Positions 13,195 to 25,499 of a DNA stretch of 64,000 nt are shown in pieces. The stretch is from assembly GCA_051294375.1 (NCBI GenBank), contig CM119264.1:17062278-17126277 (forward strand). Direction: 5' to 3'. The stretch's first letter is position 1; every line of letters begins with the position of its first letter. The position numbers and the translations under genes were made by a program. Below the pieces are notes generated by a model. That model searched no databases. It had not been told where the DNA came from and saw only the letters and a list, made by a program, of their open reading frames with translations. The stretch comes from Paraspadella gotoi (Eukaryota; Chaetognatha).

Positions 13195-13256
13195 TTGATT
13201 TTTTTGTTTTTTGTTGATTTTGTTGTTTTTTGTTGTTTTTTTTTTTTTTTTTGTAT
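13195..13256. repeat. T-rich GTTTTTT low-complexity run
   Basis: TTTTTTGTTTTTTGTTGATTT-like repeats ending in a long T run. It is mirrored as an A/C-rich run at 34076-34142. Confidence 0.85.
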
Positions 13257-14063
13257 TTTGACTTCTACAAAAGCAATAATATAGCCCCCTGCTTGGATTA
13301 TCAAGAGCTTCAGCTTCTGATATTTAACAAGAGCTGTCTTTTTGTTCCCCAGGAGAAAGTTGTAGGTCAACAGATTATTAAGTTGCGTATAAAATGACCT
13401 ATGATTTTAGACACCAACGGAAACTAAAAACGCGTATGAAATGGTCGTGATTTACATCCAAAAGTATCAAACGGGCGGTATACTTTTACTTGGTGAATGA
13501 AATAGTTACATTGAGAGTTTTTCTTGCTCTTCATAGAAAAAGAAAAAGAAATAAAAAGTAGCGCTTATATTGGTACTAGTAAGAAAGACTGTAGAAGGGG
13601 GTTTCGATATTGGCCAAGTAACGCGAGCGATTAATTCCGCGGGCGTCGTTTCGGACTGAAGCTCGTCTGTGATTAGGATTCGTTGGTCGTCGACACCTTC
13701 ACGCTTCTTTTCTTAGTTTTTCTTTTCTTTGTTTTCGTTCGAGCCGAAATTAAAGAGAAACTGATTGACATCGTTTAAAGGAAAAAATGCTGTATTTATA
13801 TTCTATTATTAATACTTTGTAATATTTTTGTATTTTGTCAGATTCCAATGTTCTCACTCGATATTGTCGTCTGTCAATGAAGAATGACCATCCGTATTGA
13901 AAACGGCGTTATTGTAATTTTAATACAAACAAAGGCTCCTTTGAAAAACCAGCGTGAGCGGAGAAAAAGAGAACGCGAGTGAGACTCTCACTGAAGGGAT
14001 TGCGTCAAGTTTTATGTTTTCCATAATCATGAAGCATGGCCATTGTGTATTTTACAATTTCGC

Positions 14064-14065
14064 TC

Positions 14066-14115
<50 letters not shown>

Positions 14116-14172
14116 CTCTCTCTCCTCTCTCTCTCTCTCTCTCTCGTTGTCTCTCTCTTTCTCTCTCTCTCT
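14064..14172. repeat. (CT)n microsatellite, interrupted
   Basis: CT tract with CTTT/CC interruptions, matching the GA tract at 33203-33270 in the inverted copy. Confidence 0.95.
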
Positions 14173-14567
14173 ACTTTTATCTTTCTCTTTTACTGTTTTC
14201 CCTATATATATACATTTGGTTTTTTATTTTTCCTTTTTTTTATATGTTTTCGTTGTTTTATTATGATGGAATTTAAACGAATTGAATCGATAAATCGTGT
14301 TTAGTCGGGAAATGGAACGAAGGGAAAAAAGACTTCTCTCGAAGAAAATTTTCTTTTCTTGCATGAAAAGGTAGAACAATTTTATGGCGGCTAAATAAAA
14401 GCCAATATGTTTTTTTTTGATTTCAACTATAGAAACGAACGGGGGTTAGTGTACATTTTCTAAATTTAGGCCTTCTCTTACCCTTTATTGTTTGTATTGG
14501 TTTCGTTCCGTTATTTCTTTTACTTTTGTTGGTTTGGACGTCAAGTTTTCTCTGCGTTGGAAAAACA

Positions 14568-14622
14568 TAAAAGTATGGACGTGTTGGTTGCATATGAGTA
14601 TAAAAAGTATGGACGTGTTGGT
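14568..14622 (+). repeat. Tandem duplication of a 30-bp unit
   Basis: AAAGTATGGACGTGTTGGTTGC occurs twice, 35 bases apart. The same doublet is seen reversed at 32755-32815, so the duplication predates or accompanies the larger B duplication. Confidence 0.8.
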
Positions 14623-14812
14623 TGCTCGTTCCTACTTAGGGAAAACAATTAATTTTTGATTTCAAAAACGAGCCGCAAAAATGATGTAAAATTTTAATTT
14701 TACACCAACAACAATCGAAAGGAATAAGTGAAAACTTAATTATTTTTAAAATGATTCCCTTTTAATTAAGATGTGAAGTTCTTCTTTTAACGTCCATCCT
14801 CATGCACAGTTA

Positions 14813-15074
14813 GTATAATGATTAAAAAGCTCAATTTATAATGGAGTTCTTCTGACACATTTAAGGTCACTTAGTCTTTATCCTTTTCATCTGTTATGTG
14901 TCTCTCATCCTCATTATTTCTCCTATTCTTACTTTTGTAAGTTTTGTTGTTATATTCTTTTTCTTCATGGAGATGAATAGAAACTTATGTCGAAAACTAT
15001 ATGAACAATTTTAAATTTTTCTTTTTTTTGCACTGGCCGTCCATTATGAAATTATTGATTTTAATCATATGACA
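14813..15074. repeat. Small fold-back element, about 260 bp
   Basis: Outer arms ATAATGATTAAAAAGCTCAA (left) and the ATTTTAATCATATGA end (right) are inverted repeats of about 32 bases that also share TAATGGAGT/CCATTA. Inside is a degraded copy of the GATGA..TATGTCGAAA motif. The inverted-copy counterpart (32322-32577) has better-matched arms. Size and structure fit a non-autonomous fold-back or MITE-like remnant; no clear target-site duplication was established. Confidence 0.5.
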
Positions 15075-16910
15075 GTTAGTTGTCGTACTAGTCCTGTACA
15101 CTTTAATTCGTTATATCGCATTTCCTTCGTCCTTTCTTCCTTATTTCTTCTCCTCCTTTCAGTCCTTTCTAAGTGTTTGCTCAGCTTCGTTGATTTTTAT
15201 ATGGCTTCCATATTGACGCTACATTTGTCTGTCGATGACTTCCGCCGTCCTGCGCGGGTGTGGAGGAGTAGCCCTCATGTTGAGAGAGAGGAGAGCAAAA
15301 TGTGGCGGAAAAAAAGCGTCATGGGTGATGATTTCATTGGTTTTGAGTAATTATATTCTCTAAATGCGGTCATGAGGTGCTTGATTTTCGGTGAAGGCTT
15401 TCAGGGTGCGACATTAATTTAGTGGAAACGGCGACGATTTACGGAGCGAGTTGAGTGATCTGTTCATTCAATAAGCTCTTGGTTGTCAGTTTCTATTCTC
15501 GTATATTTATTATATTCTATTTTATACGCAACGTGTTGTTTGACTTATATTAGAAATCTTCTTTTCAGCTCCAAAATGGTACAAAATATTTTTAAACGGG
15601 TTGTATCAATCATATCAATAGCTTTCGTAATAGATACATGTTTATTTTGGTCAATTTTCCAACTATATCGATTTGATCGTATATTTAATAAAAGGAAATT
15701 ATCTGATTCCATTCCATTTAGCACGAGAATTGCAAGCCAAAAAAAAATTAAAAAGAATTTGCTCAACTACAAGCTAGCGTAAATTTTATGATATGGTAAG
15801 AGATGGAACTGTTGAGTATTCCGAGAGGGACAGAGATTTGTTTGTTAGTTCAAGAAGATGAGTTTAGTCTACGGTTAAGGTTGTTTTAAAATCATTGGAA
15901 CTCGTAACATGGTGGATGGCCGCCGAAGATGCAATGAGAGGGATAAAGATCAGTGAGAAGAGTAAAAATGACGATGAGGCAAAAATGAGGGAGTCGATTA
16001 TGATTTTTGTCAAACAAAATAGCGGGAATGGTAGCGAAAACTAAATATGGATGAGCTCGAAGGAATGTTTTGGGAGAAAAGGATAACGGAAGGAGTGGAA
16101 AATTCTGTGGACGAAAGAAGAATAGAAGGTGATAAATATAAAGAGGAAGGTAGGAAATAGGAGGGAAAACTTACGAAGGGAGATTCTGAAGGGTTTTTTG
16201 AAGAACAAAAAAATAGGACCAAGATGTGAAAAACTCGGCGGGGAAAAAGAAGGGAATTGGAAAGGGAAATGAAGACGAGAAAATGGGTAAGAAGTGGAAA
16301 AAAAAGGACATTGGAACAGGAGAAAAATGAAGAGAGAAAATGGGTTAAGAATGTGAAAAAAATAGAGTTGACGTAAAACGTTTAAACAAACTCTTGAGAA
16401 ATCTCAATATACTTTTTCAGAGAAATTTTTTTTTTTTGATGAATCATCATTATATCTCAATCTCTGTGAAATGTTCTACTGGAAATAACCAAAATCTCAC
16501 TTCACAACTAATCACCATTCAAGATTGAACATTTTTTTTACATTTTTTTTTCTTCAATTATTTTGGGGGGTATATTCCCGACTTTTTTCATCGTTCTTTC
16601 TTCATTCACTTAATTTCTCTTCTACTCTCTATCTTTCTATTTTCCTTCTGTCTACGATACTCCATAGCTTTCTTTTTTCTATCAGCCGTCTTGATTGTCA
16701 GTCTTTTATTGCAACGATTTCATCTTAAGTTCAGCTTTCAGGGCAATTTGAGTGAGGAATCTCAGATTTTTTTGTATCGACCTAATCAGGATTCGCTGAG
16801 ACACTAACGAGGGGCCAATGAGATCGAGCTGCGGGGAGATAAGAAGCCACAACGGACGCCTGGAACCAATGAGGAAGTTCCAGGGTAAATCACTTGTCAT
16901 TTACCCTTCC
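15075..16910. other. No gene recognised
   Basis: Mixed AT-rich sequence. Open frames of 60-100 codons at 15069-15350 and 15483-15782 lack recognisable domains, and their reading frames are not preserved in the inverted copy (31490-32320), where indels disrupt them. Confidence 0.6.
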
Positions 16911-16988
16911 TCTCTTCTTTCTCTCTTTCTCTCTCCCTCTTCTCTCTTCTCTCTCTCTCTCTCTCTCTTCTCTCGTCTCTCTCTCTCA
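16911..16988. repeat. (CT)n microsatellite, interrupted
   Basis: Interrupted CT tract; the inverted copy carries a longer GA tract at 30491-30597. Confidence 0.93.
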
Positions 16989-17162
16989 GGGCAGGCCTCA
17001 CTGGCTGTTGCCTCCCGGCGAAATTGATTAATTAAAAAGCCCCCATGAAAACTCGGGTGATGGATGAAGAGTTTACATGTTTCAACCCAGATTTTTTTCC
17101 AGTACTGCGTTATTTTCCCCTATATACCCTGGAAAGGGAGAGGGAAGCTTTTGAGGATCATT

Positions 17163-17203
17163 TTCTCTCTCTTCGCTTCTCTCTCTCTCATCTCTCTTCT
17201 TCT

Positions 17204-17260
<57 letters not shown>
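17163..17260. repeat. (CT)n microsatellite, interrupted
   Basis: Interrupted CT tract; its inverted counterpart is the purer GA tract at 30232-30323. Confidence 0.94.
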
Positions 17261-18640
17261 AGAAAATGACGAAAGCGATTGAGCGCGTTGAGTGTTTAAC
17301 CTTCGCTTGTATGCTCCGGTTTTTTTTCCTCTTCTGCGTCGTTAATTTTTGTAATCTAGCTTAATGAAAACGACGCTCTTTTTTTTCCCTGATTTTTCAT
17401 TGCGCTCATTTGTTCTCTAGTTAAATTAATACGTGGACTCTTTCTGGAGAGGCTGAACGAATTTCATCGGCCTTAATGATAAAAGTATTTTGCTGGTTGT
17501 GGAGAAACCCACTTGTGTTTACGTTTTGTTTTTGTTCGAACATTTTATTGTTAGTGATTTACTTTTATGTTATAAGGTGACGATAACTGTGATTTCCAGG
17601 ACTCTGAGAGCGGTTTACCTTGTGGGAGAGGCGGTGAAACTTTTTGTTTGTATGGTGTTAAATACTTAAGGGACATTCAATCTTATTGCTACGTTTTCAT
17701 TCTTTAGTAACATATCAGAGCTGATTCGTTTTTCTCAAAGTTGCAAAAAATTTTGCTTCTTCTCGCCATCATTCATGCATTCTCTGCTTTCGAATCTTTT
17801 CTTCGATTCTTCCTCTTTCTTGTTTCATAATTTTCCATCTTCTATTGGATTTCAAGTCTTGACGTTTCGATAAATTTTCATGAATTGAAACCGTAAAAGT
17901 GAACTAAAAAAAGATACGTAAAGTAGGTAACGTGATTTAGTCGTTAAAGAAATACATGTCTGGGGGAAACGTGAAGGAACCAAGCGGAAAGTTGGAGAAA
18001 GTTTTCTTGTTTCTAAATGTATTGAGGAAAGAACTTTAAAAAAAGATTCGTTATTCAACTAAATCGAGAGATTGTCGTCGTCGCCGTCGTCGTCGTCGCG
18101 TCGCCGGCCGACGTCCGAGTTTATTTCTGTTTATTTGGTCGGCGTCCGCATTTGGCAGTCCACGGCGCGATCAAAATATTTAGTTTGATTTGCTGGTTTT
18201 CGACGCTCGGAGGCGGTTGGAGGCTACAAACATCTTTTGTCTACGGGCGAAGGGACCGGGTTCCTCGAATGATATGGACGCGTGAGGGAAATGGGAGCGA
18301 GGAGGCTGGAAGGGCTGGGGAGGCCGCGTCGCCAAAAACATCGTTCCCGAAAACATTGAAGACCCCGATTTTCTCGCTCAAGGTTCTTTTTTGGAGAATG
18401 TTAGATTAGGAATAATAAATAAATTTATTTGTTTGTTGGCGATTATTGCGCCGAACCTCTTGCGATGATTTTTTCCCTATTATTCTTTGTCACGTTAAAT
18501 TTAAAAATAACAATCAGTTTAAAATTTTATCGTTAGAATATACATCCCACAATAAATAATATTTGATTTTTAAAACTGTTTTCCTCACTTACTCTCCCCT
18601 TACAGTGTTAACTTCTCTTCCTTTCTTCACTTACGGTTGG
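17261..18640. other. No gene recognised; one GC-rich islet
   Basis: AT-rich DNA with a GC-rich islet at 18060-18330 that begins with a (GTC)n run (about 18073-18098). The 85-codon frame at 18152-18409 has no recognisable motif. Confidence 0.55.
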
Positions 18641-18695
18641 TCTGTCCATTGGTCAGGTCTGTCGGTCGGTATGTCTGTCCGTCGGTCTAGTCCAC
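18640..18695. repeat. GTCN tetranucleotide-like field
   Basis: Runs of GTCTGTCC, GTCGGTCGG and GTATGTCTGTCC. It is mirrored at 28808-28868 as GACAGACCGACC-type units. Confidence 0.75.
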
Positions 18696-19072
18696 CTTAG
18701 TTTAAAAATGAACATATTTGCCTATAGTTATGTGCTCATTTTGTTAAAGACAGAAAAACGACTCAAATTAAAGGGATCTGCGACGCCTTCAGAATCCTTA
18801 AATATAAAGAATAAAGACGGAATTTCTGATGCCGTGCCCCAATTGTCATAAATACAAGGGCTAGAAAGTTATTGTAGTCATGTCGTATTCACATGTCCCA
18901 CGTTACGTCATGTCATGTATGTAATGTCACGAGAATAGCGTTGAACATGAAGGTCACTGCGGAGCGCAACACATTGGGGTGAAACCGATTCTTGTTTCTT
19001 GTCTTAAATCATTCCCGTTCTTTTCCGACCTTCCATTCTTTGATTCCCATCTCTCTTCCTGTCGGATTCCCT

Positions 19073-19147
19073 GCTTTCCTTTCCTTTCCCTTTCCTTTCC
19101 TTTCCTTTCCTTTCCTTTCCTATTCCTTTCCTTTCCTTTCCTTTCTT
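19073..19147. repeat. (CCTTT)n pentamer satellite
   Basis: About 14 CCTTT units with two variants. The inverted counterpart at 28348-28440 is longer (about 18 AAAGG units) and purer. Confidence 0.95.
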
Positions 19148-19416
19148 TCTTCCTTTCTTCTTTTCCTTTTTCTATTTTCTCATTCTTTTACAGTATGATT
19201 TTTCTTTGCTTCCTGTTCGATTGGCCCTAGTCGCTCTCCTTTTTGATTACGTTTTTTGGGCCGCGTTCGGGTTTTTTTTCTGCTCTCTGGTATTTGTAGT
19301 ATTTTTTTGATGCGTTCCAGCATTATATTACTGCATTTATTTGCTTTGCTTTCTCTTTTTTCGTTGACTCTCATCGTAATGACAAAGGAAGATTCTATGA
19401 TGAGAATAGCCGGCAA

Positions 19417-19421
<5 letters not shown>

Positions 19422-19457
<36 letters not shown>

Positions 19458-19471
19458 GAGAGAGAGGAGAG

Positions 19472-19508
<37 letters not shown>
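19422..19508. repeat. (GA)n microsatellite
   Basis: GA tract with GATA, GG and CGA interruptions. Its counterparts in the inverted copy are the CT tracts at 26722-26747 (truncated by a gap) and 28010-28105. Confidence 0.95.
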
Positions 19509-19514
<6 letters not shown>

Positions 19515-20880
19515 AACTGGCTGGAGAAGAAATATGACTGAAAAGTGGATGGTTGATGGTTGGAGATCGCGTGTCATCAAGTCCTGAGCGTCAGACGAAA
19601 TGACGAAATGATTATTGATGATCGCCCATGAGAAGTTGTACCATGGATCCATGAAATCGAAAATATAGCTCAGGTTTCTTATTTTCAAATACGAGACTTT
19701 CAAGTTAAATAGATCACTATGAGTAAATAAAAAAGTTTTGTGATTTTAAATTAAATAAAAGAATCAGCGAAGCAAAATACGTCTGATACCGGCGCAGGAA
19801 AAGATGACACATACAAAGGATAAAGGCGTGGTTTGCAAAACAAAAAAAATAAGTTTTGTTACATAGGTCATAAGAGTAACAATAGTAACACGAAAAAATA
19901 ATCTAAACAAATAAATATTAATTAAATCAACAAATTGCGCATTGAAAGATAGCGGTTCTGTTAAAGAAGTGAAGATGTAACGGATTGAAAAAATAAAAGA
20001 TATGAAACAAGGTAAAATTTTGCTTTTTATATTGAAATAACCCGTGAAAAAACAAAAGTTTTTTAAAAACGCCGGATTTTGTAGTATAAAAAATCATTTA
20101 ACTTGTTTTGCAGATTTCCAAGAACATATGTTATTCGAGTGAAGAAAAGCTCAGATTAAAATTTTATATGTAGGAAAGAGTCACAAAAAACGAGATATTT
20201 CCTTATGAATATTATATTGATTTATCAGGTTTGGTTGAAAATAAAAAATAAGAATAAGCAAGAACTCGAAAGAACTACGAAAGACCATAAATTTAGTTCA
20301 GATATAATTTATCGTTAGTTTAATTATGATTTAAAATAAAGCAGGAGTGAAAGATGAAAGACGCTGTTTATGGCAGCTATATTTGTGAAACTATAGTATA
20401 GAAGCCCATGATAGAGGACTATATGAAATATTTCCTATTTCTTCGGCTTTTGATTTCTTTCCATTTACTTAATTTGTTTAGCAAGTTCAAAATATAAATT
20501 TTTACTTAATAGGTATTTAAAAAATTAAGAAACGTAATAAAGTGTTTCGAGGAGCGAAGTTCTTAATAATTCAACAATTTCTTATAAATTAAACTATGTA
20601 TTCTGGTGACTCGAGGGTTTAATGTTAATATTCTCAACTGCGGTCAATTAAAAAACTAACATTTTTTTCTGTACTCCGTCTTCGTTTTTTTAATTTTTAA
20701 GTAATTTGTAATAAATTAGATTATCTTTTCAAATTTTTCTGAGTAAAATCTAAAGCTTTGGCTTCCATTCGTGACGTTGGGGACGTCAGTGTGAGTCGCA
20801 AAAAAAAACTGGAGATGAAAAAAAAAAAGGGTTGCGGGCACTAAAGAAAAAGGGGTCGGAGGGAGTCGCGGGCGGAAAAA
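19509..20880. other. No gene recognised; AT-rich
   Basis: AT-rich DNA without exon-like segments. This stretch is present twice more, in inverse orientation, at 25500-26747 and 26773-28009. Confidence 0.6.
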
Positions 20881-20972
20881 CAGAGAGAGGAGACGAGACG
20901 AGAGGAGAGAGAGAGAATTGAGAGAGGAGAGAGAGAGAGAGGAGAGAGAGGAGAGGACGAGACGAGGAGAGA
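20881..20972. repeat. (GA)n / GAGAC purine tract
   Basis: GA-rich with GACGAG interruptions. Confidence 0.9.
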
Positions 20973-21066
20973 ACGTCTTCTTTTCAATATATCTTAATTC
21001 TTTTAATCGCTTTTTCCCTCACCTTCTTCCCACAATAAACCTTCACTGCGCCCAGTTCAATTATTT

Positions 21067-21156
21067 TTCTCTCTCTCTCTCCCCTCTCTCTCTCTCTCTC
21101 TCTCTCATATTCCTCTCTCTCTTCTCTTCTCTCTCTCTCTTCTCTCTCTCTCTCTA
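21067..21156. repeat. (CT)n microsatellite, interrupted
   Basis: CT tract with CC and ATTC interruptions; together with 20881-20972 it forms a GA...CT mirrored pair 95 bases apart. Confidence 0.92.
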
Positions 21157-21684
21157 TCCTCGCGCGCGCTTTCCCCTCTCTTTTCTCATCCATCTATTTT
21201 TCCCTCCCTTTCTGGTTCCATGCATCGTCCTCCTCTTCCGCTTCCTTCCGTCTCCTTCCATTCGCCTCTCTCTCCTCTTCTCCCACCTCTCTTTTTTTCT
21301 CCTCTCCTCCTGCTCTTCCTACGCCCGGTGCTCTCATCGCTCCAGACTCAGAGTCCTTCTCCATTTCCGAGCGACGTTGGACTAAGAACTCCGCGTCCCA
21401 GGTTTTTCGTCGTCGTCGGCGACGTTATGTCTTTTTATTGCGTCGTCATCATCGTCTTTTTCGCGGCTACAACGAAGCGGCTGCGTTTAACGTTTTACTC
21501 AGATTGAAATACTTTTTGGTTTCTATTTTTTTTTTTTTTTTTTTTTGTATTTTTTTTAAATTTATTTGGTTTTTTGTTTTGTATCTTTGTATTTTGATCT
21601 TTTTTGCTTGTTTTTTGTTCATTTTTTTTATAATGATACTATTTTTTTCTTTCATTACTTTATTCTGATTTAGTCAGTATCATA
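21157..21684. other. No gene recognised; pyrimidine-rich then T-rich
   Basis: Pyrimidine-rich DNA to about 21340, a mixed block to 21500, then a T-rich run (21520-21660). The block is present inverted at 21735-22015 and at about 24540-25180, so three versions lie within 4 kb. Confidence 0.6.
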
Positions 21685-21709
21685 CTCTCTCTTCTCTTTC
21701 TCTCTCTCT
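21685..21709. repeat. (CT)n at the right end of segment B, abutting a gap
   Basis: CT-rich sequence directly truncated by unknown bases at 21710. In the second copy the equivalent GA tract (about 24470-24500) continues into segment A. Confidence 0.9.
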
Positions 21710-21734
21710 NNNNNNNNNNNNNNNNNNNNNNNNN
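21710..21734. other. Assembly gap, 25 N
   Basis: Exactly 25 unknown bases between a CT tract and a poly(A) run. Three gaps in the window share this exact length, which suggests a placeholder and not a measured size. Confidence 0.99.
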
Positions 21735-22015
21735 AAAAAAAAAAAAAAAAATAGAACCAAAAAGTATTTCATCTGAGTAAAAAACGTTTAAGCGCAGCCG
21801 CTTCGTTTGGTAGCCGCGAAAAAAGACGATGATGACGACGACGATTAGAAAGACGATGACGTCGCCGACGACGACGAAAAACTCTGGGAGCGCGGAGTCT
21901 TAGTCCAACGTCGCTGGAAATGGGAGAAGGAACTCTGAGTCTGGAGGCGATGAGAGCACCGGGCGTTGAGGAGGAGGAGGAGGAGGAGGAGGAAAAAAGA
22001 GGAGGTGGCGGAGGA
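21735..22015 (-). repeat. Inverted partial copy of 21300-21540
   Basis: It reads as the reverse complement of the sequence just left of the gap: a poly(A)/AACCAAAAAGTA start, GCAGCCGCTTCGTT, ACTCTGGGAGCGCGGAGTC, GTCCAACGTCGCTGGAAATG and CGATGAGAGCACCGGGCGTT all match inverted counterparts at 21310-21530. It ends in (GGA)n at the next gap. A third version lies at about 24680-24920. Confidence 0.88.
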
Positions 22016-22040
22016 NNNNNNNNNNNNNNNNNNNNNNNNN
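22016..22040. other. Assembly gap, 25 N
   Basis: Second 25-N placeholder. The left edge is a (GGA)n run; the right edge is the start of segment A copy 2. Confidence 0.99.
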
Positions 22041-24480
22041 AAGAAGATGAGATGAAACCTGTCTGCAAATGCTGTTCTACAAAAAAGTAAATCCTTATTC
22101 CTAAACAAGTTTACCATTCTATCATTAATAAGTTTAAAGTCATTACCCTATCTTCACTCTAGCGAGCACCCAGAAATTTCAAACTTTATTAACATTTACC
22201 ACATAAAATCTCCGGAAGCAAATTATTAAACACTCGCCCGTTTTTTTTCTCGGGTCAGTAAAATACACCTTGCGAAGTAAGGCTCCTCACGAACCGAATC
22301 CACCACACTGGGTTGGCTCATACCAAAACCCGGGAACAGGCGCGGGCAAGAAAGTGTGGGTTGCCGGGAGAGATTCGCCGAGGGAAAGACCTTCGGATCG
22401 AAGATAAGAAAAAGAAATAAAAAGTAAATATTATGTGGCCGATACCCGAAGTTATAAACCGATCGTCGAAAGAGGAAGGAAATGCCTCATAACAAAGTTG
22501 ACAAATCGTCCTTACGTCGCATCTTTTCGGTCCCTTTTTCCGCCTCTCCTCCGAAACATTCCTTTGTCGACGGCGTCGTCGGGGCCAGCTTTGAATCGGG
22601 GTTGCCGGGTGCTGTTCGCACGGGCGCGGAGTTTTCCTGCATTTGGGAAGCGTTCTCCATCAGAGCGAAGCGAATTCCGAGACCTCCAATCGTCGTCGGG
22701 GGAATCTTTCATTTCAGCTTGTACAAGTTCCTCTTGCGCTCCACTTTTCCTCCTATTCCGATCTTATCTCTCTCTCTTTCTTCCTTACTTGGCCTCTTCC
22801 TCACTTTTTCTACTCCTCTTTATCCTTCACTCTTCTTCCTCTTCTATCTTCCTCCTTAAGAATTTTTTCTTCTCTCATTGAACTCCTTGAGGGTGTCCTT
22901 CCCCTAATATTTACCGGCGAATTATTCTCTTCCCATTTTTTTCCCTTTAAGAACGTTAGTACATTAACCTCGAAATTCGCAGAGTCATTTTCTCCTCTCT
23001 AAATTCCCTATCCATTTAACTCCATTTACGTACCAACAGACTCCACCCGCTTCCATCCAAACATTGCTAAAACCTGCTCCCCCTCATCGTCCCATCCCCA
23101 ATCCCAATCCCCAATCCCCAATCCCCCGTTTAAGTCGTCAATCCCACCTCTCTCCTCTGAATCCGTTGCTTCCTCGCTTAGCATTGAAGTTGGCGCGGAT
23201 TCATGCAAGGGCGGACTCGGCGCAGCTGCCACCGGCTTTTCATTTGTTTTCGTGCTCTGTTGCCGAGTTCAGTCAACCCTCACCTCGAAATAAAATCGAA
23301 TTTATAAATATAATTAATTTCCGGTCCCCGCCATATTCCCCGTTTTAATTTTTATTTTGAATCCACTCAAATTTAACAACGAACGAACAAATAACGAAAC
23401 AATGAAGAATGAATGAGTTAAGGAATGAATAATAAAGATTGATGATTGAATGAATAGTAATTAATGAATAATAACGAAAGTACAAATGAACAAACGAGAG
23501 AAACGAACATGGATTTCCACTGTTACGAACAGAAGAGATTGCGGCTCGTTGGAGAAAACTAATCTTAACGACCACAGCATAAATAAATAAACTCTAGTTT
23601 GGAAAGAGAGAGAGAGAGAGTGAGAGGATGAGAAGAGAAGAAGACAGAGAGAGTAGAGGGATAAAGAAAGAGAAATGAAGAGAAATGAAGAGAGAGAGAG
23701 AGAAGATGACAGAGAGAGAGAGAGAGAGAGAGCAGAAGAGAAGAGAGTGTACGAGAAGAGGAGATAGAGAGAAAAAAAATATGATCTTATCGACAAACAG
23801 AGAGAGAGAAAGATCAGCATCGCAGAGAGAGAATGAAGAGAGACCAATGTTATCCCATTTTTCTCACACTTGGACCGTCGAAAAAAAATAACCTCGTTTG
23901 TTTTTTCGTTTTATTCCCGCTTTTCTATTTGGTATCTGCTTCTCTAAATCCCAATCGTAAATAATATATGAAAACGTTGAAAAACTACGGATAACATCCG
24001 TGAAAATATTTTCAACAGAAAGAATTTACAGAATGAAAAACTAGACGAGAGGCAATTACAGTTAAAGATGGGCGCAGGATCTTGAAAAAATACGATAGGG
24101 TTGACTATTAAAAACTATATAAGGCGGTAAAAAAAACTTTAAGAATAACAGCAAAACGTAAAAAATAAATAATAAAAGAAAGAAAAGGGAAATGCTTATT
24201 TAATTAAAAAAAAAAAACACAACATAAAGAGACCTAGAGTAGAGAGAAAGTGCAGACAAAGCAAATTATTTGGGAGGAGAGAGAAGAAATCACTCTCCGA
24301 TAGAAACACGAGGAATAATAGTAAACAAATCAGCCGGCTGCGGGTATAGAAAACACAAGCGGAAGAAAAAGAAAAAAAATAGGATTGTACACACAGAAGT
24401 AAATAGAAAATTCATGGCCGGCGTAGGAGACTGAGTAGGAGTCAGATAGGAGAGAGCAGAGAGAGTTAGCAGAACGAAGA
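22041..24480 (+). repeat. Segment A, copy 2 (noisy)
   Basis: A direct repeat of 5232-7706 in the same order, with frequent one- and two-base deletions and some insertions. For example the AGGCTCCTC block reads CACGAACCGAATCC where copy 1 has TCGAATCGAATTCC. The CCCCAAT array (23096-23127) has lost bases, and the GA tract at 23604-23800 is scrambled. The end (24440-24500) is a GA tract merging into inverted segment B. The indel pattern resembles little-corrected long-read sequence; true haplotype divergence may also contribute. Open frames here are unreliable and no gene is called. Confidence 0.85.
23604..23800. repeat. (GA)n-rich tract in segment A copy 2
   Basis: Counterpart of 6909-7160, with many non-GA interruptions that are probably sequence error. 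Confidence 0.85.
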
Positions 24481-25499
24481 GAGAGAGAGAGAGAAAGAGA
24501 GAGGGAGTATAGATACTGACTAAATTCTAGAATAAAAGTATGAAAGAAAAAAAATAGTATCATTATTAGAGAAAATGAACAAAGGAATATTCAAGCAAAA
24601 AATGATTCAAGATACAAAGATACAAAACAAAAAACCAAATATACATAAAAAAATACAAAAATAAATAAAAAAAATAGAAACCAAAAAGTATCAATTGGAG
24701 TAAACGTTAAACGAGGAGTTCAAGTTAAGGTAAGCCGCGAAAGACCGTGCGATTGTAGCCGACGAAAACGATGGAATGAAAATGAGACAAACGAGTACGC
24801 CCGAGGTACGCACGACAGAAACCTTGGGACGGCGGAGTCTTCAGTCGGCAACGTCGCTGGAAATGGAGAAGGACTCTGAGCTGGAGCGATGAGAGCTACC
24901 GGGCGTTAGGAAGAGAGGAGAGAGAGGAGAAAAAGAGAGGATGGGAGGAGAGAGGAGGAGGGGAGAGGCGATGGAAGGAGACGGAGAGGAAGCTGGAAGA
25001 GGAGGACGATGTCATGGAACCAGGAAAAGGGAGGGAAAAAATGAGTGGATGAGAAAGTAGAGGGGAAGCGCGCCGCGAGGGATAGAGAAGAGAGACGAGA
25101 GAGAGAGAGAGAAGAGAAGAGAGAGAGAGAGATAGAGAGAGAAGAGAGGGAGACGAACGAGGTGAGAGAGAGAGAGAAAAATAATTGAAACTCGGGCGCA
25201 GTGAAGTGTTTTATTGTAGGGAAGAAGGTGCAGGGAGTAAATGTCAGATTAAAAGATATGATGATAGTGGTGAAAAGAAGAATTCGACTACTCCTCTCCT
25301 CTCTCGTCCTCTCTCACTCTTCCTCTTCGTCTCTCTCCAGTCTCTCATCTCCTCTCTCTCTCCTCCCTCGTCTCGTCTCCTCTCTCTGTTTTTCCGCCCG
25401 CGACTCCCTCCGTAGTGCCCACCCCTTTTTTTCATCTCCAGTTTTTTTTTGCGACTCACGCTGTGACGTCCCTCAACGTCAGCGAATGGAAGCCAAAGC

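Larger units (their letters stand above)
7706..21709 (+). repeat. Segment B, forward copy (about 14 kb)
   Basis: Segment B recurs in reverse complement at about 24480-39493. Landmarks seen in both include GATGGCAAGC tandem units (8143-8190 versus 39020-39060), the GAC-repeat field (8393-8493 versus 38714-38816), the Cys/Ala-poor AT-rich blocks, the duplicated GGACGTGTTGGTTGC unit (14570-14622 versus 32755-32815), the CCTTT pentamer array (19073-19147 versus 28348-28440), the GTCNGTC field and a terminal CT tract. Gene-free by inspection: GC-richer islets at 7780-8340, 11280-11620, 12040-12370 and 18060-18330 carry only short open frames of no recognisable product. No transposase, reverse transcriptase or other mobile-element protein was seen. 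Confidence 0.88.
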
